Notes under the pieces: generated by a model | The model's database searches: none | What the model was told of the DNA's origin: nothing | Seen by the model: only the letters and a program-made list of their open reading frames with translations | Assembly: GCA_029882725.1 (NCBI GenBank) | Contig: JAOUKG010000276.1 | Location: 1-5,020, forward strand | DNA: 5,020 nt | Direction: 5' to 3' | Origin: Cyclobacteriaceae bacterium | Lineage (GTDB): Bacteria > Bacteroidota > Bacteroidia > Cytophagales > Cyclobacteriaceae | Position numbers and translations under genes: made by a program | Part shown: positions 1 to 5,020 of the stretch, one piece after another | How the letters are laid out: every line of letters starts with the position of its first letter | How positions within the stretch are numbered: the stretch's first letter is position 1

Positions 1-58
1 AATCGATGGGGGGATGGGTGTATGTGTTTTGATGTGGTGCCTTTATAAATGGGTGGCT

Positions 59-106
59 ATGGCGAATGTTTATTCCGTGGGATATATGAAATGGCGAATG
101 TTTATT
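59..106. repeat. 16-bp perfect direct repeat, two copies
   Basis: The 16-mer ATGGCGAATGTTTATT occurs at 59-74 and again at 91-106, so the copies start 32 bp apart with 16 bp between them. Bases on both sides of each copy differ, so the identity is exactly 16 bp. I see no third copy in the window. It could be the edge of a short tandem array that decayed or that extends to the left, or a paired protein-binding site. It lies about 130 bp before the hydrolase start, further than a typical operator. The spacing and copy number do not fit a CRISPR array. Confidence 0.7.
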
Positions 107-182
107 AGCCTCTACACTTTTTTTTTATTATATAATAGGTATTTCCACCTTGGATTGTATATACTGTTAATTGTTTGTTTTA

Positions 183-216
183 ATTGTATCTTTATAACGT
201 TTAAACTCGTTACAAT
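183..216. repeat. Hyphenated dyad before the hydrolase start
   Basis: ATTGTA at 183-188 is inverted as TACAAT at 211-216, and TAACG at 195-199 is inverted as CGTTA at 208-212. The two arms overlap at 211-212, so only ATTGT/ACAAT plus AACG/CGTT can pair at once. The dyad ends 20 bp before the start codon at 237, so it may lie in the 5' leader or at an operator. In DNA this AT-rich, such short arms can arise by chance. Confidence 0.25.
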
Positions 217-236
217 CTCATTTATTTTACTTCAAT

Positions 237-851
237 ATGAAATATCTTCTTCCCTTTATATTGATTATTTCTTCATTTTCACAGAAAGAGAACCCCCGTT
301 ATCTCTTTTACCTTCATGGTCAAATTGTAGAAAATCAGGGTGCTGATGCCCATAGTGAACAGTTTGGCAACTACGAATACAACAACATTGTTAATGTGTT
401 TAAAAAGGAAGATTTTAATGTAATTAGTGAGGTCAGGCCCGAAAAAACAGTTCCGATGGATTATGCCGAAAAGGTAGCAAATCAAGTAAAAGAGCTCATA
501 AAGTCGGGAGTAAACCCTGAAAATATTACGGTAGTGGGTGCCTCCAAGGGTTCATTAATTTCCATGTTGGTTTCAACAAAACTTCAAAATCCGGATGTAA
601 ATTTTGTGTTACTGGCTGCATGCAATGATTGGAATCGTGAACACAATGACATTAAACTTTGCGGAAGGATACTTTCCATTTATGAAGAAACAGACACCAT
701 TGGCAAAAGTTGTGTAAAAATATTTTCAGATGCCGATTGTGAACTGATTACCAAAGAAATCAAGCTCAATACAGGTCTTAAACATGGAATGATTTTCAGG
801 CCTCTTCCTGAATGGGTACAGCCTACAGTTGATTGGGCAAGATTAAAATAA
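237..851 (+). CDS. Small exported alpha/beta hydrolase, 204 aa
   Basis: Probable serine hydrolase of the alpha/beta-hydrolase fold; the substrate is unknown. Residues 1-16 (MKYLLPFILIISSFSQ) look like a short Sec signal peptide with likely cleavage near Ser15/Gln16. There is no lipobox cysteine, so a periplasmic or secreted location is inferred. The first strand ends in YLHG (His27-Gly28, oxyanion-hole region), followed by an ENQG motif at 32-35. The nucleophile elbow is GASKG at 101-105, giving Ser103. The likely acid is Asp153 in EETDTIG, and the likely base is His183 in LKHG, so a full Ser-Asp-His triad is present. The four cysteines (129, 142, 159, 168) lie in the second half and could form disulfides after export. 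At about 200 aa it is near the minimum for the fold and has no room for a large lid. The start at 237 is chosen because it gives the signal peptide; no Shine-Dalgarno is visible. It ends in tandem stops TAA-TAG, 27 bp before the DinB gene, so the two are probably co-transcribed. Confidence 0.85.
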   Translation: MKYLLPFILIISSFSQKENPRYLFYLHGQIVENQGADAHSEQFGNYEYNNIVNVFKKEDFNVISEVRPEKTVPMDYAEKVANQVKELIKSGVNPENITVVGASKGSLISMLVSTKLQNPDVNFVLLAACNDWNREHNDIKLCGRILSIYEETDTIGKSCVKIFSDADCELITKEIKLNTGLKHGMIFRPLPEWVQPTVDWARLK

Positions 852-878
852 TAGAGACTAAAATTAAAGCTAAAGGCT

Positions 879-1406
879 ATGAGTACTTCAGAAATACTAC
901 TAACACAAACCGTTGAAGCTCATCAATGGACCAACAAACTTATAGATGCTGTCCCTTTTGGCAAATGGGATGAAACTCCTCCCACTATCGAATCCAATAT
1001 ATCCTGGCAAGTGGGCCATTTAATTACAAGTCAGCATTATCATGCAATCATGTGTGTGCATGGGGTACAAGGGGAACTTATGGAAAAAATTCCTTTTCGG
1101 GATTATGCTAAATTATTTGCCTTTGGTAGTCCTGCTTCAGATTGTGTAGGTAGGGTAAATCCTGAAAACTTAAAATCTCATTTGGTGTTGGTTCAGGAAT
1201 GGAGTGAAAAATTGATTAAAAATTTGACGGAGGAAGAGATGGATGAACCTTTACATGCCACTAAAATGCCCAATCCTGTAGCTAAAACAAAGTTTCAGGC
1301 CATTTCATGGAATATTAAACACATTATGTGGCATTGTGGACAAATTGCAATTTTACGAAGGTTGGTAAGCCACCCGGTAGATTTCGGAATCAAAAAACCT
1401 GAATAA
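879..1406 (+). CDS. DinB-family (DinB/YfiT-like) protein, 175 aa
   Basis: Four-helix-bundle protein of the DinB superfamily, which in characterised members binds a divalent metal through three histidines and includes thiol-dependent transferases (for example bacillithiol or mycothiol S-transferases) and damage-inducible proteins. The N-terminal helix has the usual layout (TVEAHQWTNKLIDAV, residues 11-25). The metal triad appears complete: His47 in QVGHLI, and His148 and His152 in the HIMWH motif, followed by GQIAILRR, a typical final helix. There is no signal peptide, so it is cytoplasmic, unlike the exported hydrolase just upstream. AAAGG lies only 2 bases before the ATG, too close for a good ribosome site. 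The length matches the family norm. The exact reaction cannot be inferred; a thiol transferase or detoxification role is the default guess. The gene converges on the SDR gene with 37 bp between their stops. Confidence 0.86.
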   Translation: MSTSEILLTQTVEAHQWTNKLIDAVPFGKWDETPPTIESNISWQVGHLITSQHYHAIMCVHGVQGELMEKIPFRDYAKLFAFGSPASDCVGRVNPENLKSHLVLVQEWSEKLIKNLTEEEMDEPLHATKMPNPVAKTKFQAISWNIKHIMWHCGQIAILRRLVSHPVDFGIKKPE

Positions 1407-1443
1407 CCTTCAATAACCCTACAGCCTTCCTGCAATAACTTTT

Positions 1444-2238
1444 CTACAACAACCCTCCAATACTACCTCCGTCCACTTTGATTGTTGAACCGTTGGTGGC
1501 TGAAGACAAAGGACTTGCCATATAAGTTACCGTATTGGCCACTTCTTCCACAGAAGCAAATCTTTCTAAGAGTGAACTTGTGCGTACATTTTTGAAAAAC
1601 TCCGCCTCCACTTGCTCTTTGGTCTTATTTTCTCTTGAGGCAACTCCTTCCAAAAACTGTACAGCCCCGTCAGACATAGTAGATCCCGGCATGATGGTAT
1701 TCACAGTAACTCCCGTACCTCTTGTGAGTTGGGCCAATCCTCTGGAAACAGATAAAAGTGCTGTTTTCGTCACGCTGTATGCTAGTAAGTCTTCCGGTAC
1801 CAATGTGGCACATTCACTCGATATAAAAAGAATCCTTCCCCAGTTTTTATCAATCATCTTCGGTAAGAAGTATCGGCTTAAACGTACCCCACTCATTACA
1901 TTCACCTCAAAATGGCGAGACCAATCTTCATCGGTGGTTTCAAAAAATGACATGGAACTGAAAATACCTACATTGTTTATTAATATATCCAGGGGGGGTA
2001 ATTTTGAAATCAATTCCTCCACCTCTTCCAGTTTTGAAAAATCAGCGGCTATTCCATTGGCTAAACCGGCAGGAAAATCCTTTTTCAATTTTCCCAGTGC
2101 CTCATCTACGGAAGAATTTGTTCGGCCATTAATATACACGTGTACTCCCTCTTCCATCAAGGATCGTGCGATGGCAAAGCCAATACCTGAAGTTGAACCC
2201 GAAATAAAGGCTGTTTTATTTTTAAGTTTTAAATCCAT
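1444..2238 (-). CDS. Short-chain dehydrogenase/reductase (classical SDR), 264 aa
   Basis: Cytoplasmic NAD(P)-dependent oxidoreductase with a Rossmann fold, acting on an alcohol/ketone substrate that is not identifiable here. The motifs, in order from the chosen start, are: nucleotide-binding SGSTSGIG at 13-20 (a Ser in place of the usual Thr of TGxxxGxG); NGR at 37-39, where Arg39 after the second strand favours NADP(H); Asp66, the adenine-contact acid; NNVG at 88-91 (usual NNAG); active-site Asn113; catalytic Ser141, Tyr154 and Lys158 (YSVTK); PG at 184-185; and a C-terminal VDGG at 255-258. The full Asn-Ser-Tyr-Lys tetrad is present. I chose the ATG at 2238 over an in-frame ATG at 2304 because the extra 22 residues lie inside the symporter gene and have no SDR homology character, while MDLKLKNKTAF is a normal SDR beginning. 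The symporter stop is only 10 bp upstream, so this is the last gene of that operon. 3-oxoacyl-ACP reductase or sugar/polyol dehydrogenase are the usual labels for such sequences; neither is proven. Confidence 0.93.
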   Translation of the reverse strand: MDLKLKNKTAFISGSTSGIGFAIARSLMEEGVHVYINGRTNSSVDEALGKLKKDFPAGLANGIAADFSKLEEVEELISKLPPLDILINNVGIFSSMSFFETTDEDWSRHFEVNVMSGVRLSRYFLPKMIDKNWGRILFISSECATLVPEDLLAYSVTKTALLSVSRGLAQLTRGTGVTVNTIMPGSTMSDGAVQFLEGVASRENKTKEQVEAEFFKNVRTSSLLERFASVEEVANTVTYMASPLSSATNGSTIKVDGGSIGGLL

Positions 2239-2248
2239 AGTCTGTTTT

Positions 2249-3931
2249 TTAACCGGCAATCCCCCAAGGGCTAAATACAATCCACAATACCAACACCAAT
2301 ACAATAAGCAGGATGGTTAAAATTATATCTGAAGTGAATACAAATTTCGCCCGTTTTTCTGGTTTTTGAAATGTAACAAGGGCCAGTTGTTCTTCTGATT
2401 GCTGAGTACCCATTTTACTAACAAGCATAAGTACCAACGCACAAAAAATAAATAAAAACAATGCAAAGTGAAGGAAATTAATACTCAGGAAAGTGCTCAA
2501 AAAAGAACCTTCTACCACATGGACCGTTCCCTGATTGGCTAAAAACTCCAATACCAACCTTGAAATACCTATAATAAATCCTGTCCATAGTGAAACAATT
2601 GCCCCACGTGCATTGATCCATTTGTACATAAGACCGAATAAAAACACAGCTGCAATAGGCGGTGAAATATAAGCCTGTACATTTTGAAGGTAATGAAATA
2701 TACCGCCTCCCATTAGCGTTCGCATAAGTGGAATCCACCCCAGACTAACAATCACTAATATTACCGTTGCCCACTGACCAAATCGCACCAATTTTTTCTC
2801 ACTGGCATCAGGATACCGCTGTTGATAAAAATCAATAGTCAATAGGGTAGAACTGGAATTGAACGCAGAGGACAAACTACTCATCAAGGCCGCTAATAAT
2901 CCGGCTATGGCCAATCCCTTAAGGCCTGAGGGGAGGAAAGTGGATATCATTGCTGGCAATGCCTGATCTGCATTATCGAGTGAAAAATCAAGCATTCCTT
3001 TTTGAAGCAGTGCATAGGCAATGACACCGGGAATAAAGAAAATAAATACGGGTAATAGCTTTAGAAAACCAGCGAACAATGCTCCTTTTCTGGCATTTGA
3101 AACATCCCTGGCCGAGAGGGTTCGCTGCACAATATATTGATCGGTACACCAATACCAAACACCTAAAATAGGTGCTCCAAATAACATTCCTGTCCAGGGG
3201 TAATCGGTATCTGTTACTGGCCTCCAAAGGTTAAAAAATTTATCAACAGGAGGGTTGTCGGCCTGGGTGGCAGCCATGGAAATAGTAGAAATCATTTCAT
3301 CCCAACCACCCAGACTGTGTAAACCAAACGCAGTGACTGCAATCGTTCCCAATAATAATATAAAGGCCTGTACCATATCGGTGTATATTACGGCCCTCAG
3401 CCCACCCAATACGGTGTAAAACCCGGTAGCTAAAACAGTTATAATTGCCCCCGTCCAAAATGGAACGCCCATGGTTTCAAAAACCAATGCTCCGGCGAAA
3501 ATAATCAGTGAAATCTTAGTTGTTACATAGGCTAAAATAGAAATAACCGAAAGGTAGGTTCTGCAAGCCCTGTTGTATCTTTTTTCCAGAAATTCAGGCA
3601 TTGTATATACACCACTTCTCAAATAAAAAGGTACAAAAACCCATCCCAGTAAAATCAAAATCAAAGAGGCCAGGATTTCAAAATTGGCCATGGGCATGTT
3701 GGCTCTTGCACCGGCTCCTGAAACCCCTAAAATAATTTCCGAGCCTATATTGGAAGCAAAAAGTGATGCACCAATAACCAGCCAACCCTGATCTTTACCC
3801 GCAAGGAAATAATCCAGAGCTCCTCCCGATGATTTGGAACCTCCTTCAGAAGCCCACTTGGCAATCCATAGGATAAACCCGAAATAAATTACAATGATAG
3901 AGATATCCCAAATACTGAAATTTGATAGCAT
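2249..3931 (-). CDS. Sodium/solute symporter, SGLT type (SSS family), 560 aa
   Basis: Inner-membrane transporter of the solute:sodium symporter family, closest in motif to the vSGLT/human SGLT1 sugar branch. About 14 membrane segments can be drawn, near residues 8-25, 50-70, 84-103, 125-150, 160-180, 185-203, 248-265, 287-307, 338-365, 386-404, 419-436, 445-463, 484-505 and 532-553. The Na2 sodium site matches vSGLT: Ala59, Ile62, Ala348, Ser351, Ser352. Sugar-site equivalents are mostly kept: Asn61, Glu65, Glu85, Tyr260-Trp261 in WYWCTDQ (the same motif as human SGLT1), Lys291 and Gln419. Ile66 replaces the Gln69 (vSGLT) or His83 (SGLT1) sugar contact, so the substrate may not be glucose or galactose. 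Other family landmarks are SGVYTMPEFLEKRY (106-119), GGLRAVIYTD (176-185) and PPIAAVF (424-430). A hydrophilic loop at about 506-531 precedes the last helix. The ATG at 3931 starts directly before a normal first helix. The SDR gene follows after 10 bp. Confidence 0.95.
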   Translation of the reverse strand: MLSNFSIWDISIIVIYFGFILWIAKWASEGGSKSSGGALDYFLAGKDQGWLVIGASLFASNIGSEIILGVSGAGARANMPMANFEILASLILILLGWVFVPFYLRSGVYTMPEFLEKRYNRACRTYLSVISILAYVTTKISLIIFAGALVFETMGVPFWTGAIITVLATGFYTVLGGLRAVIYTDMVQAFILLLGTIAVTAFGLHSLGGWDEMISTISMAATQADNPPVDKFFNLWRPVTDTDYPWTGMLFGAPILGVWYWCTDQYIVQRTLSARDVSNARKGALFAGFLKLLPVFIFFIPGVIAYALLQKGMLDFSLDNADQALPAMISTFLPSGLKGLAIAGLLAALMSSLSSAFNSSSTLLTIDFYQQRYPDASEKKLVRFGQWATVILVIVSLGWIPLMRTLMGGGIFHYLQNVQAYISPPIAAVFLFGLMYKWINARGAIVSLWTGFIIGISRLVLEFLANQGTVHVVEGSFLSTFLSINFLHFALFLFIFCALVLMLVSKMGTQQSEEQLALVTFQKPEKRAKFVFTSDIILTILLIVLVLVLWIVFSPWGIAG

Positions 3932-3947
3932 AGTATACGTTTAGGTT

Positions 3948-3961
3948 TTTTTGTACAAAAA
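3948..3961. promoter_or_regulatory. 14-bp perfect palindrome, possible operator
   Basis: TTTTTGTACAAAAA is a perfect inverted repeat, centred 24 bp before the symporter start codon. It has the size and position of a repressor site. However, its right half is also the T run that follows the long hairpin stem on the minus strand, so it may have no separate role. On the minus strand, CATTTTTG at 3963-3956 matches seven of eight positions of the Bacteroidota -7 box TAnnTTTG, but no TTG-type -33 element lies at the right distance. I therefore do not call a promoter. Confidence 0.3.
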
Positions 3962-4042
3962 TGATCTCAAAAGCCTTAAACCTTGATCACACTTTCACCA
4001 ATTGAAAATATTGACAAACTTTTAAGCTTCTGAGACCATCTC
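3958..4042 (-). promoter_or_regulatory. Long imperfect hairpin in the symporter leader
   Basis: Read as minus-strand RNA, 4038-4021 pairs with 3980-3962 over 18 bp with a single bulged G (3975) and two G-U wobbles (4036/3964, 4030/3970). The stem can extend outward by four pairs (4042-4039 with 3961-3958). Inside the loop the RNA folds again: 4017-4012 with 3989-3983 (one bulge), 4010-4008 with 3992-3990, and 4007-4003 with 3997-3993, closed by the loop AUUGG. Nearly the whole 85 nt is one rod. A five-U run (3961-3957) follows the core stem, and the symporter ATG is 26 nt beyond the element. It could terminate the PhyH transcript, attenuate read-through into the symporter, or act as an mRNA-stabilising processing hairpin. 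A short rival hairpin, GAGA (4042-4039) with UCUC (4035-4032), shares the same UCUC arm. Confidence 0.5.
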
Positions 4043-4045
4043 AAG

Positions 4046-4072
4046 AAAAATGATTTTCAATATATCATTTTT
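4046..4072 (-). terminator. Weak AT-rich hairpin just after the PhyH stop
   Basis: AAAAATGAT at 4046-4054 and ATCATTTTT at 4064-4072 form a perfect 9-bp inverted repeat with a 9-nt loop. In the minus-strand transcript it begins 4 nt after the PhyH stop codon, and its 3' arm ends in five U. The stem has only one G-C pair, so any intrinsic termination would be weak, and partial read-through into the symporter gene is likely. It might instead simply protect the 3' end of the mRNA. Confidence 0.35.
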
Positions 4073-4076
4073 TTAT

Positions 4077-5020
4077 TTACCAGCTTTCTAACCCCAGGAG
4101 TTTCTTTCCCAGAGTAGATAAATCGGCTTTTTCGTAGTTTGTTTGTTCCCAGTTGCGAGGATCCCCGGGAAATGCATATCCATCGGGGGCAACCCTGTTT
4201 TTCCAGGAGTTTACCCTCCAGTCACGCATGGCCTCATTGTCTTCTTCTGCGGGCATCATGGAAATATATTGAGCTATTCTTACCTTATCTTTCGAATTAT
4301 TGGGACGGATACCATGGGGTTGTGAGGAGTTGAAAATCAGTAAATCCCCGGCCTCCATTTTTACTTTCACAATATTATCTTCAAATCCGGCAATATCTGG
4401 TTGAAACCGATCCCTGTCTTCGGGCTGGGTAAGTTTCCAGGTATCATAAGTCCTGAACAATTCAGGAATACATTGAAAGCCCCCCATATTTTCATCGGTT
4501 TGATCGCACAAGGCAAGCACTCCCTGAACATTTTGCGGCTTCGTTTCGGGATCGTAATCCCAATGGATAAATCCCTTGTACTCAAAACCAGGCCTTAACG
4601 GGAAATTTAAATTGGCCCGATCTATGGTGACCCAAAGTTTATCAGTGCCCCAAATGTCAACAAAGGCATCGTAAACTCGCTGTGTTTGTCTGTTATTCCA
4701 CAAGTGTTGATTATTATACACTTCCACCATGCCCGTATTGGTCAATTCCTTCATTTTCATTTCCCTTCGGGGTGCGGTGTACCATGTTTCGGGATTATTG
4801 GGATCTTTTTCTTCAAATTCCCATAAAAATTCTGCGGTTTTCAATGCCTGCTCTCTTGGTACAGCATTTTTTATGACAATATATCCATTGTGGATCCAAA
4901 ACTTCCAGTCTTCCTCACTTAATACACGAAGTGGTTTTCCATTAGAACGATCGCTGAGTTTGATCTTACTACTGGTGGCTGTTGAAGGATTTCCGGGTAT
5001 TTCCTTATGCGCCTGATTAG
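4077..5020 (-). CDS. Phytanoyl-CoA dioxygenase (PhyH)-family oxygenase, 5' end outside window
   Basis: Non-haem Fe(II)/2-oxoglutarate-dependent oxygenase of the PhyH family, expected in the cytoplasm. The substrate is unknown; bacterial members hydroxylate many small molecules and few act on phytanoyl-CoA. Iron ligands are His (codon 4563-4565) and Asp (4557-4559) in GFIHWDYD, and the distal His (4314-4316) in SSQPHGIRP. Arg at 4278-4280 (KVRIAQY) is the expected 2-oxoglutarate carboxylate anchor, 12 residues after the distal His. A TTG at 4842-4844 could be taken as a start, but the frame stays open for 58 more codons to the window edge, with no stop and no ATG. Those codons read as family-like sequence, including VLSEEDWKFWIHNGYIVIKN, the usual PhyH first helix and strand. 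So 313 residues are visible and the true start lies beyond 5020. It is co-directional with the symporter and SDR genes, 145 bp upstream of the symporter. Confidence 0.93.
   Translation of the reverse strand, partial: NQAHKEIPGNPSTATSSKIKLSDRSNGKPLRVLSEEDWKFWIHNGYIVIKNAVPREQALKTAEFLWEFEEKDPNNPETWYTAPRREMKMKELTNTGMVEVYNNQHLWNNRQTQRVYDAFVDIWGTDKLWVTIDRANLNFPLRPGFEYKGFIHWDYDPETKPQNVQGVLALCDQTDENMGGFQCIPELFRTYDTWKLTQPEDRDRFQPDIAGFEDNIVKVKMEAGDLLIFNSSQPHGIRPNNSKDKVRIAQYISMMPAEEDNEAMRDWRVNSWKNRVAPDGYAFPGDPRNWEQTNYEKADLSTLGKKLLGLESW

Larger units (their letters stand above)
1..236. other. Non-coding region upstream of the hydrolase gene
   Basis: I find no convincing gene here. The first 60 bases are rich in G and T, and the rest is strongly AT-rich, with a run of nine T at 118-126 and a 12-bp perfect palindrome TATTATATAATA at 126-137. 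A plus-strand frame running through this stretch has an implausible composition rich in Tyr, Phe and Trp and overlaps the hydrolase start, so I do not call it. A minus-strand frame over about 1-120 has no start codon and is His-rich, so it is also not called. The promoter of the plus-strand unit should lie in the right half. A TTTG at 174-177 could be a Bacteroidota -33 element, but the best downstream match to TAnnTTTG (195-202) is poor, so I do not mark a promoter. Confidence 0.6.

Noticed and set aside
59..106. Direct repeat as a CRISPR fragment
   Set aside because: Only two copies, 16-bp repeat and 16-bp spacer, far shorter than CRISPR units, and no cas gene nearby.
14..346. Plus-strand open frame of 110 codons overlapping the hydrolase start
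   Set aside because: Low-complexity hydrophobic composition from AT-rich intergenic DNA, no family motif, and it overlaps the well-supported hydrolase in another frame.
1407..1443. Bidirectional terminator between the convergent DinB and SDR genes
   Set aside because: I found no inverted repeat with a T run in these 37 bases.
2239..2304. N-terminal extension of the SDR to an upstream ATG
   Set aside because: The added residues come from the symporter's last codons in another frame and do not resemble an SDR; the ATG at 2238 fits the family.
1535..2320. Plus-strand open frame of 261 codons
   Set aside because: Lies antisense to the SDR gene, which has a complete set of catalytic and cofactor motifs; the antisense translation has none.
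2478..3227. Two minus-strand open frames (2478-2738 and 2988-3227)
   Set aside because: Both are out-of-frame shadows of the symporter with no domain features.
4159..4170. GGATCCCCGGGA, resembling a cloning-vector polylinker
   Set aside because: It lies inside the PhyH frame and encodes normal protein sequence (PGDP region) with no break, so it is coincidence and not vector contamination.
4139..5016. Several short plus-strand open frames in the right end of the window
   Set aside because: All are antisense to the PhyH gene, whose iron and 2-oxoglutarate ligands are intact.

Overview
The window (about 40% G+C by eye) looks like chromosomal DNA of a Bacteroidota bacterium, probably a marine or freshwater Cytophagia or Flavobacteriia member. 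The reasons are AT-rich intergenic DNA, starts without a clear Shine-Dalgarno sequence, and an SGLT-type sodium symporter next to a phytanoyl-CoA-dioxygenase-family enzyme, a mix common in that phylum. This placement is inference. No mobile element, CRISPR array, tRNA or rRNA was found.

Layout: 1-236 is AT-rich non-coding DNA with a perfect 16-bp direct repeat and some small dyads. 237-1406 is a two-gene plus-strand unit: a small exported alpha/beta hydrolase, then 27 bp later a DinB-family protein. 1407-1443 is a short convergent junction. 1444-5020 is a minus-strand block, read from right to left: a phytanoyl-CoA-dioxygenase-family (PhyH) oxygenase whose 5' end lies beyond the window, a 145-bp intergenic region with two inverted-repeat structures, a sodium/solute symporter of the SGLT type, and 10 bp after its stop a short-chain dehydrogenase/reductase (SDR).

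How the genes may work together: the symporter and SDR are almost certainly co-transcribed, and the PhyH gene lies upstream in the same direction. A reasonable but unproven reading is a small catabolic cassette: the symporter imports a sugar-like or polyol-like compound using the sodium gradient, the iron/2-oxoglutarate oxygenase hydroxylates a substrate, and the SDR oxidises or reduces an alcohol/ketone. The substrate cannot be read from the sequence. The hydrolase/DinB pair faces the block tail to tail and looks functionally separate.

The least ordinary signal is in the PhyH-symporter gap. The minus-strand RNA can fold into a long imperfect hairpin (about 3958-4042), in which every non-Watson-Crick pair I found is a G-U wobble on the gene-sense strand. 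It ends in a short U run about 30 nt before the symporter start. It could be a terminator, an attenuator or an mRNA-processing structure. I see no clearly new defence, mobile or RNA system.
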